The notes under the pieces are model-generated. The model saw nothing but the letters and a program-made list of their open reading frames with translations, was not told where the DNA came from and made no database searches. DNA of 5,609 bases from an uncultured Roseateles sp. Lineage in GTDB: Bacteria; Pseudomonadota; Gammaproteobacteria; Burkholderiales; Burkholderiaceae. Shown here in pieces: positions 1-5,609 of this stretch. Positions within the stretch are counted from its first letter, which is position 1. Every line of letters begins with the position of its first letter. The position numbers and the translations under genes were made by a program. The stretch spans positions 1-5,609 of the forward strand of contig CAMLKW010000262.1 of the NCBI GenBank assembly GCA_946480605.1, read 5' to 3'.

Positions 1-567
1 GTGTTCGAGGAGGTGGGCTTCATCCACATCCTCACCAAGGAGCTGTGGGACGGCCACCCCTGCTGCGCCTTCGGCACCAGCACCGAGTTCATCCAGAAGA
101 ATCCCAACACCTTCATCGCGCTGTACCGCGCGGTGCTGACGGCTGCCGCGATGGCGCGCGAGGCCAAGAACCGCGAACTGATCGCCAAGGTCATCGCGCC
201 GCAGGCCTATCTGAACCAGCCGGAGACGGTCATCGCGCAAGTGCTGACGGGCAAGTTCGCCGACGGCCTGGGCAACGTCAAGGTCGTGCCCGACCGCGCC
301 GACTTCAACCCGATGCCTTGGCAGAGCATGGCCGTGTGGATGCTGAGCCAGATGAAGCGCTGGGGTTACCTCAAGGGCGACGTGAACTACAAGCAGATCG
401 CCGAGAAGGTGTTCCTGCTGACCGACGCGAAGAAGCAGATGAAGGCGCTGGACATCCCGGTGCCGGAGGACAAAGCGGGCGGCTATCCGAAGTTCAAGGT
501 CATGGGCAAGGAGTTCGATCCCGCCAAGCCTGACGCCTACGTCAACAGCTTCGCCATCAAGCGCTGA
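1..567 (+). CDS. cynA: Cyanate/nitrate-type ABC transporter substrate-binding protein, 3' part (CynA-like)
   Basis: This is the C-terminal 188 residues of a periplasmic solute-binding protein of the NrtA/CynA family, which captures cyanate, nitrate or nitrite and delivers it to the membrane permease. The reading frame is open from base 1 and full-length members are about twice as long. The GTG at position 1 is therefore probably an internal Val codon and the true start lies upstream. Family-like features are the segment LWDGHPCCAF near residues 16-25, followed by a helix with KNPNTFIALYRAVL, and a C-terminal lobe rich in Lys and aromatic residues ending VNSFAIKR. The stop is 2 bp before the permease start, and the ATPase and cyanase follow, which favours cyanate over nitrate as substrate. 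That specificity is inferred from context, since the ligand-binding N-terminal lobe is outside the window. NrtA (nitrate) is the main alternative. Confidence 0.85.
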   Translation: MFEEVGFIHILTKELWDGHPCCAFGTSTEFIQKNPNTFIALYRAVLTAAAMAREAKNRELIAKVIAPQAYLNQPETVIAQVLTGKFADGLGNVKVVPDRADFNPMPWQSMAVWMLSQMKRWGYLKGDVNYKQIAEKVFLLTDAKKQMKALDIPVPEDKAGGYPKFKVMGKEFDPAKPDAYVNSFAIKR

Positions 568-569
568 CC

Positions 570-1445
570 ATGCAGAAGTCCCTGAACTTCCGCGCGGGCC
601 TGCTGTCGCTGCTGCTGCTGGGTTGCTTGCTGGGCCTGTGGCATCTGGCCACGCTCGGCACGGTGCCGGCAGCCAGGCCGGCGGCGGCGATGACGCCCGA
701 GCAGATCGAGTACGCCAAGCTGATGGGCAAGCCCGTCGATGCGGCGGCACCGGCGCCCGCCAAGAGCGGCTTCCCGACGCTCGGGCAGATGGGCAGCGTG
801 GTGGCCCAGCACCTGTCCGACCCGTTCTTCGACCGCGGCCCCAACGACAAGGGCATAGGCCTGCAGCTCGCCTACTCGCTGGGCCGCGTGGGCCTGGGCT
901 ATCTGCTGGCGGCGCTGGTGGCCATTCCGCTGGGCTTCGTCATCGGCATGAGCCCGCTGATCTACAAGGCGCTGGACCCGTTCATCCAGGTGCTCAAGCC
1001 CATCTCGCCGCTGGCCTGGATGCCGCTGGCGCTCTACACGATCAAGGACTCGGCCGCGAGCGGCATCTTCGTCATCTTCATCTGCAGCCTGTGGCCCATG
1101 CTCATCAACACGGCCTTCGGCGTGGCCGGCGTGCGGCGCGAATGGCTGAACGTGGCGCGCACGCTGGAGGTCACGCCGCTGCGGCGCGCCTTCGAGGTGA
1201 TCCTGCCGGCCGCGGCGCCCACCATCCTGACGGGCATGCGCATCAGCATGGGCATCGCCTGGCTGGTCATCGTGGCTGCCGAGATGCTGGTGGGCGGCAC
1301 GGGCATCGGCTACTTCGTGTGGAACGAGTGGAACAACCTCAGCCTGCCCAACGTCATCTTCGCCATCCTCGTCATCGGCCTCGTGGGCATGGCGCTGGAC
1401 CTGCTGTTTGCCCGCGCCCAGAAGGCGGTGACCTATGCCGACTGA
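570..1445 (+). CDS. cynB: Cyanate/nitrate-type ABC transporter permease (CynB/NrtB family)
   Basis: Inner-membrane permease of 291 residues, a normal length for the NrtB/CynB family, which forms the translocation channel with the ATPase encoded next. An N-terminal hydrophobic segment (about residues 9-30) is followed by an Ala/Pro-rich hydrophilic stretch (about 33-95) and then a binding-protein-dependent permease domain. Hydrophobic helices lie near 104-127, 143-157, 165-187, 227-248 and 262-283. The cytoplasmic EAA-type loop that docks on the ATPase is at about 191-222 (EWLNVARTLEVTPLRRAFEV, then LPAAAPTILTGMRI). The ATG at 570 is 2 bp after the preceding stop and has no strong Shine-Dalgarno, so translation is probably coupled. 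The 3' end overlaps the ATPase gene by 11 bp. Family assignment is firm. Cyanate as substrate is inferred from the adjacent cyanase. Confidence 0.9.
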   Translation: MQKSLNFRAGLLSLLLLGCLLGLWHLATLGTVPAARPAAAMTPEQIEYAKLMGKPVDAAAPAPAKSGFPTLGQMGSVVAQHLSDPFFDRGPNDKGIGLQLAYSLGRVGLGYLLAALVAIPLGFVIGMSPLIYKALDPFIQVLKPISPLAWMPLALYTIKDSAASGIFVIFICSLWPMLINTAFGVAGVRREWLNVARTLEVTPLRRAFEVILPAAAPTILTGMRISMGIAWLVIVAAEMLVGGTGIGYFVWNEWNNLSLPNVIFAILVIGLVGMALDLLFARAQKAVTYAD

Positions 1446-2316
1446 ACTCGTCCAGATCCAGGGCCTGGCCAAGCGCTATGGCGACGCGACCGTCTTCGAC
1501 GGCGTCAACTTCACGCTGAACGAGGGCGAGTTCGTCTGCATCATCGGCCACAGCGGCTGCGGCAAGACCACCATCCTCAACGTGCTGGCCGGGCTGGAGC
1601 AGGCCAGCAGCGGCCATGTCTTCATGGCCAACCGCGAGGTGAGCGGACCCGGGCTGGAGCGCGGCGTCGTGTTCCAGGGCCATGCGCTGATGCCTTGGCT
1701 CACCGTGCGCCAGAACATCGCGTTCGCGGTGCGCAGCAAGTGGCCGGACTGGAAGCGTGACCAAGTCGATGCGCAGGTCGAGAAGTACGTGGCCCTCGTC
1801 GGCCTCACGCCCGCGCTGGACAAGAAGCCCAGCCAACTGTCCGGCGGCATGAAGCAGCGCGTGGGCATCGCGCGCGCCTTCGCCATCGAGCCGCGCATGC
1901 TGCTGCTGGACGAGCCCTTTGGCGCGCTGGACGCGCTGACGCGCGGCACCATCCAGGACGAGCTGCTGAAGATCTGCGCCGCCACCAAGCAGACCGTCTT
2001 CATGATCACGCACGATGTGGACGAAGCCATCCTGCTCGCCGACCGCATCCTGCTGATGGCCAACGGCCCGCAGGCGCGCGTGGCGGAGATCGTCGTCAAC
2101 ACCATGCCGCGCGACCGTCAGCGCGCCTCGCTGCACCACGACCCGCAGTACTACCGCATCCGCAACCACCTCGTCGATTTCCTCGTCGAGCGCAGCGCCA
2201 CGCTGTCGCACGGCCGCGCGCCGGAGCATCCGCCCGAAGTGCGGCCGGGTCTCGCGCCGGTCGCCGAAGTCATCCCTCTCGAATCCGTCCCCACCCCACT
2301 CAGGAGCCAAGCATGA
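1435..2316 (+). CDS. cynD: Cyanate/nitrate-type ABC transporter ATP-binding protein (CynD/NrtD family)
   Basis: Cytoplasmic ATPase of 293 residues that powers the CynAB-type importer. All ABC motifs are present: Walker A GHSGCGKTT (38-46), Q-loop Q81 followed by GHALMPWLTV as in nitrate/sulfonate/taurine importers, signature LSGGM (135-139), Walker B MLLLDE (155-160), an intact D-loop GALD (163-166), and switch His193 in MITHDVDEA. After about residue 255 there is a Pro-rich tail of roughly 40 residues with no recognisable domain. It is not the NrtA-like regulatory domain of NrtC, so the protein is NrtD-like. The ATG at 1435 lies inside the permease gene, with AAGG at 1422-1425 nine bases upstream. 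The stop codon overlaps the cyanase start as ATGA (2313-2316), which suggests translational coupling. Confidence 0.9.
   Translation: MPTELVQIQGLAKRYGDATVFDGVNFTLNEGEFVCIIGHSGCGKTTILNVLAGLEQASSGHVFMANREVSGPGLERGVVFQGHALMPWLTVRQNIAFAVRSKWPDWKRDQVDAQVEKYVALVGLTPALDKKPSQLSGGMKQRVGIARAFAIEPRMLLLDEPFGALDALTRGTIQDELLKICAATKQTVFMITHDVDEAILLADRILLMANGPQARVAEIVVNTMPRDRQRASLHHDPQYYRIRNHLVDFLVERSATLSHGRAPEHPPEVRPGLAPVAEVIPLESVPTPLRSQA
2302..2306 (+). promoter_or_regulatory. Ribosome binding site of cynS
   Basis: AGGAG six bases before the cynS ATG at 2313. It is the best Shine-Dalgarno match in the + strand operon, although cynS also overlaps the preceding gene. Strong independent initiation would allow the soluble enzyme to be made in excess of the transporter subunits. 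The excess is inference. Confidence 0.7.
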
Positions 2317-2756
2317 GCCGCCTCGAAGTCACCGAAAAAATCATCGCCACCAAGGTTGCCAAGGGCATCAAGTGGGTCGACGTCGCCAAGGACATCGGTC
2401 TGTCCAAGGAATGGGTCACCGCCGGCTGCCTGGGCCAGATGACCTTCAACGACGAGCAGGCCGCCAAGCTGGCCAAGACCTTCGACCTGACCGAAGCCGA
2501 GACACAGTGGCTCAAGGTCGTGCCCTACAAGGGCAGCCTGCCGACCAGCGTGCCGACCGACCCGCTGATCTACCGCTTCTACGAGCTGATCAGCGTCTAC
2601 GGCACCACCTTCAAGGAGCTGATCCATGAGGAATTCGGCGACGGCATCATGAGCGCCATCGACTTCAAGATGGACCTGCAGCGCGAGCCGAATGCGGCCG
2701 GGGACCGCGTGGCGATCACGATGAGCGGCAAGTTCCTCCCGTACAAGACGTACTGA
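2313..2756 (+). CDS. cynS: Cyanate hydratase (cyanase)
   Basis: Cyanase, 147 residues against 156 in E. coli. It catalyses the bicarbonate-dependent conversion of cyanate to carbamate and CO2; carbamate then breaks down to ammonia and a second CO2. The family forms a cytoplasmic homodecamer. The N-terminal part (about 1-75) is the helical domain that resembles a DNA-binding fold without being a regulator. The C-terminal catalytic domain contains [31 protein letters not shown] and a closing GKFLPYKTY. The known catalytic Arg, Glu and Ser (96, 99 and 122 in E. coli) fall at R88, E91 and S114 with a constant offset of 8, so the enzyme should be active. The start is fixed by AGGAG at 2302-2306 and the ATGA overlap with cynD. 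No CynT-type carbonic anhydrase gene is seen beside it in the window. Confidence 0.97.
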   Translation: MSRLEVTEKIIATKVAKGIKWVDVAKDIGLSKEWVTAGCLGQMTFNDEQAAKLAKTFDLTEAETQWLKVVPYKGSLPTSVPTDPLIYRFYELISVYGTTFKELIHEEFGDGIMSAIDFKMDLQREPNAAGDRVAITMSGKFLPYKTY

Positions 2757-2761
2757 TCGCG

Positions 2762-3223
2762 ATGAAGCCGCCGCTGCCTCCCTTCACGCACGAATCGGCG
2801 GCGCAGAAGGTGCGCCTGGCCGAAGACGCCTGGAACAGCCGCGACCCCGACCGCGTCGTCGGCGTCTACACGGACGACACGGTCTGGCGCAACCGCGCGG
2901 AGTTTCCCGTCGGCCGCGAGCAGGTGCATGGCTTTCTCGTGCGCAAGTGGGCCAGGGAGCTGGACTACCGGCTCATCAAGGAGCTGTGGGCCTTTGGTGG
3001 TAACCGCATCGCCGTGCGCTTCGCCTACGAGTGGCACGACGACTCGGGCCACTGGTTCCGCAGCTACGGCAACGAGAACTGGGAGTTCACGGACGAGGGC
3101 TTGATGCGGCGGCGCTTCGCGAGCATCAACGATCTGCCGATTGCCGAATCGGCAAGGCTGTTCTTCTGGCCGCTGGGGCGGCGGCCCGACGACCACCCGG
3201 GCCTGAGTGAGCTGGGCCTTTAA
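2762..3223 (+). CDS. DUF1348 family protein, NTF2-like fold, function unknown
   Basis: A 153-residue protein recognisable as DUF1348, a family placed in the SnoaL/NTF2-like fold group, whose members are small alpha+beta cone-shaped proteins that may bind small molecules or act as enzymes. Visible family features are [19 protein letters not shown] (21-39), VWRNRAEF (41-48), [18 protein letters not shown] (61-78), [14 protein letters not shown] (80-93), [10 protein letters not shown] (100-109) and the C-terminal [13 protein letters not shown]. The sequence is rich in Trp, Arg and Asp. There is no signal peptide or membrane segment, so it is probably cytoplasmic. It begins 5 bp after the cyanase stop with no clear Shine-Dalgarno, so it is probably cotranscribed and translationally coupled. 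Its position suggests a role linked to cyanate or its by-products, but no reaction can be assigned. Its TAA stop overlaps the stop of the facing modE. Confidence 0.9.
   Translation: MKPPLPPFTHESAAQKVRLAEDAWNSRDPDRVVGVYTDDTVWRNRAEFPVGREQVHGFLVRKWARELDYRLIKELWAFGGNRIAVRFAYEWHDDSGHWFRSYGNENWEFTDEGLMRRRFASINDLPIAESARLFFWPLGRRPDDHPGLSELGL
3220..3223. other. Shared palindromic stop (TTAA) of two convergent operons
   Basis: The + strand DUF1348 gene ends with TAA at 3221-3223 and the - strand modE ends with TAA at 3222-3220, so the palindrome TTAA serves both genes. The facing operons overlap by 4 bp with no intergenic space. I looked on both sides (about 3150-3320) for a GC hairpin followed by a T run and found none on either strand. 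Confidence 0.9.
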
Positions 3224-4017
3224 GCGCGCACGGCCAGCATCACGGCATAGGCCTTGAACACCGCCGTGGCCGGCTGGCCTGCGGCCAACTCCAGCCCGTC
3301 CACCGCATCGTTGGTCACGCTGGCCGTCACGACCGTGCCGCCCGGCAGCGTCACGCCGATCAGCGACGACACCGCGCCGCGCTCCACGCGTGACACGGTG
3401 CCGGCCAGTTGGTTGCGCGCCGACAGCCGGTAGCCGCCGAAGTCCGTCACCAGCACGACCTCGCTGGACTTCACGAGGGCCAGCGCCTCCTGCCCCTTCT
3501 TCACTTTCAGTTCCTTCGCGGCCTCGGTCGTCAGCGACGCCGTGACCTCCTGGCCGCCTTCCAGCGCAACGCGCACGCTGGTGGTGGCCGGGCCGGCGTT
3601 GACCGCCGAGACGCGGCCGAGGAACTGGTTGCGGGCGGTGGTCTTCATGCTCATCCTTTTCAGCAGCGCGTCCAGCGCCGGTTGCGTGGCCAGCCAGGCG
3701 GCCTGTTCATGCAGGAAGGCCGCATGCCGCGCCTGCAGCGTGCGCCAGGCCGTCAGCAGTGCGTTGCCCTCGGCCGTCAGCCGCGTGCCCCCGCCGCCTG
3801 CACCGCCGGCGGCCTTGTCCAGCAGCGGTGAATGGGTCAGCGCGGTGGCGGCGTCCAGCACCAGCCACGCGCCCTTGTAGCTGTAGCCGGCGGCTCGTGC
3901 CGCCTTCTGCAGCGAGCCGGTCAGCGACAACGCAGCCAGCAGGTCGAAGAAGCGGCCGTCCAGCCGGCCTGCCAGGCGCAGGTCGCCTTGCAGCAGCGGG
4001 TGGTCGCCGGCGCTCAC
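3220..4017 (-). CDS. modE: Molybdate-responsive transcriptional regulator ModE
   Basis: Regulator of 265 residues (E. coli ModE has 262) that binds molybdate and represses molybdate transport genes. An N-terminal LysR-type winged HTH (about 10-115) contains [20 protein letters not shown] (34-53), the counterpart of the E. coli ModE helix region. Two Mop/TOBE repeats follow, opening with [13 protein letters not shown] (127-139) and [13 protein letters not shown] (199-211), which bind molybdate across the dimer. I chose the GTG at 4017 because GAAGGG (4030-4025) lies seven bases before it and the length then matches the family. The frame stays open to 4131, but that extension runs through the hairpin spacer and the end of modC. 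modE is last in the mod operon and may autoregulate it. Its operator would lie near the operon promoter, outside the window. Confidence 0.93.
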   Translation of the reverse strand: MSAGDHPLLQGDLRLAGRLDGRFFDLLAALSLTGSLQKAARAAGYSYKGAWLVLDAATALTHSPLLDKAAGGAGGGGTRLTAEGNALLTAWRTLQARHAAFLHEQAAWLATQPALDALLKRMSMKTTARNQFLGRVSAVNAGPATTSVRVALEGGQEVTASLTTEAAKELKVKKGQEALALVKSSEVVLVTDFGGYRLSARNQLAGTVSRVERGAVSSLIGVTLPGGTVVTASVTNDAVDGLELAAGQPATAVFKAYAVMLAVRA

Positions 4018-4024
4018 TGGTGCA

Positions 4025-4030
4025 CCCTTC
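4025..4030 (-). promoter_or_regulatory. Ribosome binding site deciding the modE start
   Basis: On the - strand GAAGGG (4030 down to 4025) stands seven bases before the GTG at 4017. It lies inside the repeat-rich spacer and overlaps the edge of the TTCGGCC tandem repeat. It supports the GTG start over the longer open frame. Confidence 0.6.
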
Positions 4031-4058
4031 GGCCTTCGGCCTGTCCCGCCGAGCGGGA
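4028..4058. repeat. GC-rich hairpin plus 7-bp tandem repeat in the modC-modE spacer
   Basis: The 73-bp gap between modC and modE (4018-4090) contains two tandem copies of TTCGGCC (4028-4034 and 4035-4041). Next comes a perfect inverted repeat, TCCCGC (4044-4049) and GCGGGA (4053-4058), around a 3-base loop, and GAGCGG then occurs twice in tandem (4051-4062). No T run follows on either strand, so it does not look like an intrinsic terminator. It could be a copy of a dispersed palindromic element of the REP type or an mRNA structure that sets modE expression. I cannot tell which from one copy. Confidence 0.6.
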
Positions 4059-4090
4059 GCGGGCTTGCTTGGGGCGGCCCGGCGCGTCGC

Positions 4091-4813
4091 TCACGCCAAG
4101 CCCTCCAGCGCCGCGCGCAGCCCCGGGTCATCTGCCCGCAACCGCCGCCGCACGCCGCCGCCGTCCAGCAGGAAGACCTCGTCGGCCAGCGCCATCACGT
4201 CCTCGGGGTCGTGGCTGACGATGACGGCCGGGATGCCCAGGCGTTGGCGCAGTTCGCGCAGTTCGGTGCGCAGCTGGCGGCGCAGCGTCGTGTGCAGCGC
4301 GGCAAACGGCTCGTCGAGCAGCAGCACCTGCGGCTGGCAGGCCAGGGCGCGGGCCAGCGCCACGCGCTGCTGCTGGCCGCCGGACAGCGTCGCAGGCCGG
4401 CTGGCAGCCATGGCCGTCAGGCCGAAGGATTCGATCAGTGCGTCCACGCGCGCTGCGTCGTCGGCCTGGAGCCGCTTCCGCCAGCTCGTCAGCCCGAAGG
4501 CGATGTTGTCGCGCACGCTGAGGTGGGGGAACAGCGCGTAGTGCTGGAACAGATAGCCCACGCGGCGCACCTCGGGCGGCAGGTCGATGCCGGCGGCGGT
4601 GTCCAGCAGCGCGCGACCGTTCAGCTTCACGTGGCCGGCCTGCACCGGCAGCAGCCCGGCCATGGCCTGCAGCGTCAGCGACTTGCCGGCGCCCGACGGG
4701 CCGTACAGCGCGACGAAGGGCGCGTCGGTGGCGAAGGCGATGTCCAGGTCGAAGCGGCGCTGGTGTCGAGTTCCAGCGTCGCAGACCGAGAGCCGCAGCG
4801 CGACGTCGATCAA
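4091..4813 (-). CDS. modC: Molybdate ABC transporter ATP-binding protein ModC, short form
   Basis: ATPase of the molybdate importer, 240 residues from a TTG at 4813. Motifs are Walker A GPSGAGKS (38-45), Q-loop Q90 in YLFQHYALFPHLSVRDNIAF, signature LSGGQ (143-147), Walker B VLLLDEP (163-169) and switch His201 in VSHDPEDV. The D-loop reads AALH, with His174 where the family normally has Asp. The protein stops just after the nucleotide-binding domain, whereas typical ModC has about 350 residues and ends in a TOBE/Mop domain that senses molybdate. The start is set by context: no in-frame ATG precedes Walker A without running deep into modA, and TTG overlaps the modA stop as TTGA (4813-4810), implying coupled translation. 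Adjacent modA and modE support molybdate as the substrate. Tungstate or another oxyanion is less likely. Confidence 0.9.
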   Translation of the reverse strand: MIDVALRLSVCDAGTRHQRRFDLDIAFATDAPFVALYGPSGAGKSLTLQAMAGLLPVQAGHVKLNGRALLDTAAGIDLPPEVRRVGYLFQHYALFPHLSVRDNIAFGLTSWRKRLQADDAARVDALIESFGLTAMAASRPATLSGGQQQRVALARALACQPQVLLLDEPFAALHTTLRRQLRTELRELRQRLGIPAVIVSHDPEDVMALADEVFLLDGGGVRRRLRADDPGLRAALEGLA

Positions 4814-5544
4814 GGCTTGGCGAAGCCGTAGCGCGCCAGGATGGCCTGGGCCTCGGCGGCGTTGAGGAAGTTGACGAGTTCGCGCGCCAGCGCGGCCTGC
4901 TTGCTGTCGGCCACCACGGCGACCGGGTAGGTCACCGGCGCATGGCCGCCCACGGTCATCGCGATGCGCACCTTGTCCTTGGCCAGCCCGGCATCGGTGC
5001 GGTAGACGAAGCCGGCCGCCACCTCGCCGCGCGACACGTAGTCCAGCACCTGGCGCACGTTGTCGGCGAACACGAGCTTGGGTTGCAGCGGCGCCCACAG
5101 CTGCGCGGCTTCCAGCGCCTGCTGCGTGTAGCGGCCCGCCGGCACCGAGGCCGGCTTGCCGACGGCGATGCGCTTGACGGCCGGCTGCGCCAACTCGCGC
5201 AGGGCCTTGACCGCGCCATCCGGCGGCGTCACCAGCACCAGCTCGTTGGCGGCGAAGTCGTGCCGCGTGTCGGTGGCGATCAGTTTCTGGTCGGCGCCAC
5301 GGTTCATCGTGTCCTGATCGGCGCTGGCGAACACGTCCACCGGCGCGCCCTGGGCGATCTGCTGCAGCAGCACGCCCGAGGCGGCGAAGTTGAAGCGCAC
5401 GGTGGTACCCGGTTTGGCGGCCTCGAACTTCGTGCCGATCTCCTTGAAGGCGTCGCTCAGGCTGGCGGCAGCGGAGACGGTCAGCTGTTGGGCGGTGGCC
5501 AGCAGCGGCAGCGCACAGGTGAGGGCGACGAGCAGTCTTTTCAT
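4810..5544 (-). CDS. modA: Molybdate-binding periplasmic protein ModA
   Basis: Periplasmic receptor of 244 residues that binds molybdate (and usually tungstate) and presents it to the ModBC importer. The N-terminus is a classical Sec signal peptide with KR at 2-3, a Leu/Ala core and a likely signal peptidase I site after ATA, about residues 16-18. The mature part shows the ModA pattern: VSAAASLSDAF with ligand Ser28, FNFAASGVL with Ser56, ASADQDTM, a SVPAGRY segment (133-139), DNVRQVLDYV (161-170) and GFVYRTDA with Tyr181, matching the family's oxyanion-binding Ser/Ser/Val/Tyr set. There is no lipobox, so it is soluble rather than a lipoprotein. The ATG at 5544 overlaps the stop of the upstream permease-like frame as ATGA and has no good Shine-Dalgarno, so coupling is likely. 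The stop overlaps the modC start. Confidence 0.95.
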   Translation of the reverse strand: MKRLLVALTCALPLLATAQQLTVSAAASLSDAFKEIGTKFEAAKPGTTVRFNFAASGVLLQQIAQGAPVDVFASADQDTMNRGADQKLIATDTRHDFAANELVLVTPPDGAVKALRELAQPAVKRIAVGKPASVPAGRYTQQALEAAQLWAPLQPKLVFADNVRQVLDYVSRGEVAAGFVYRTDAGLAKDKVRIAMTVGGHAPVTYPVAVVADSKQAALARELVNFLNAAEAQAILARYGFAKP

Positions 5545-5609
5545 GGCGAGGGCGAACGTTGGAGGAATCGGTTGGACAGCGCCAGGATGGCGACCGACAC
5601 GGCCGACAC
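5541..5609 (-). CDS. Partial ABC permease, C-terminal end (probable ModB)
   Basis: An open frame enters from the right edge and encodes 22 residues, VSAVSVAILALSNRF then LQRSPSP, ending in a TGA at 5543-5541 that overlaps the modA ATG as ATGA. The hydrophobic run followed by Arg and a short polar tail looks like the last membrane helix of an ABC permease. A permease is the one importer component missing from the operon, so ModB is the natural guess. The piece is too short to prove this by sequence alone. It could be another membrane protein or a chance open frame, though the exact ATGA join argues against chance. Confidence 0.5.
   Translation of the reverse strand: MSAVSVAILALSNRFLQRSPSP

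Noticed and set aside
1..3. GTG at base 1 as a genuine start of the binding protein
   Set aside because: The protein would lack its signal peptide and first lobe. The frame is open to the window edge, so the gene is cut rather than short.
537..2310. Long open frames antisense to cynB and cynD (537-1472, 1372-2310 and 1476-2105 on the - strand)
   Set aside because: Their translations are low-complexity Arg/Ala/Gly/His-rich or lack any family pattern. They mirror genuine ABC genes in GC-rich DNA, where long spurious frames are common.
2335..2340. Run of six A near the start of cynS as a programmed slippage site
   Set aside because: The frame stays intact through a full cyanase, the run falls on ordinary Glu-Lys codons, and no alternative-frame product of interest follows.
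3266..3290. Inverted TGGCC/GGCCA repeats near the modE 3' end as a terminator
   Set aside because: They lie in the coding sequence of the last Mop repeat and no T run follows on either strand.
4018..4131. A 38-residue N-terminal extension of ModE from an ATG at 4131
   Set aside because: It would run through the hairpin spacer and overlap modC. It adds a Pro/Gly/Arg-rich sequence not found in ModE, and the GTG at 4017 has a Shine-Dalgarno and gives the family length.
3409..4831. Plus-strand open frames opposite modE and modC (for example 3759-4541 and 4211-4831)
   Set aside because: They are shadows of the clearly recognisable ModE and ModC coding sequences, with no motif of their own.
4814..5098. 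A 95-residue N-terminal extension of ModC from an ATG at 5098
   Set aside because: It lies wholly inside modA in another frame and is Arg/Gly-rich. The ABC domain begins right after the TTG at 4813.

Overview
The window is a gene-dense, GC-rich stretch with almost no intergenic space. Codon third positions are strongly G/C, and the proteins resemble those of Betaproteobacteria, probably a Burkholderiales member. That placement rests on composition and family resemblance only, because no taxonomic marker is present. Two operons of known type face each other and meet tail to tail.

Left half, + strand (1 to 3223): a cyanate uptake and degradation operon. In order it holds the 3' part of a periplasmic cyanate/nitrate-type substrate-binding protein (cynA-like), the membrane permease (cynB-like), the ATPase (cynD-like), a complete cyanase (cynS) with its catalytic Arg/Glu/Ser triad, and a small NTF2-like protein of the DUF1348 family. 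Genes are 2 to 5 bp apart or overlap, so one transcript is likely. The model is that the ABC transporter imports cyanate and cyanase uses bicarbonate to convert it to ammonia and CO2, supplying nitrogen and removing a toxic anion. The fifth gene has no known function and is the least understood component. The promoter lies upstream of the window.

Right half, - strand (5609 down to 3220): a molybdate uptake operon. In transcription order it holds the last 22 codons of a probable permease (modB-like, cut by the window edge), modA (periplasmic molybdate-binding protein with a signal peptide), a short modC (ATPase without the usual C-terminal TOBE/Mop domain, with a TTG start and an Asp-to-His change in the D-loop), and modE (molybdate-responsive regulator with a winged HTH and two Mop repeats). 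The first three are joined by start/stop overlaps (ATGA, TTGA). modC and modE are separated by a 73-bp spacer carrying a GC-rich hairpin and a 7-bp tandem repeat.

The operons share a TTAA palindrome (3220 to 3223) that gives each terminal gene its TAA stop, and no intrinsic terminator is visible there. I see no wholly new system. The points most worth following are the DUF1348 gene in the cyanase operon, the terminator-less overlap, the unusual ModC and the hairpin spacer before modE.
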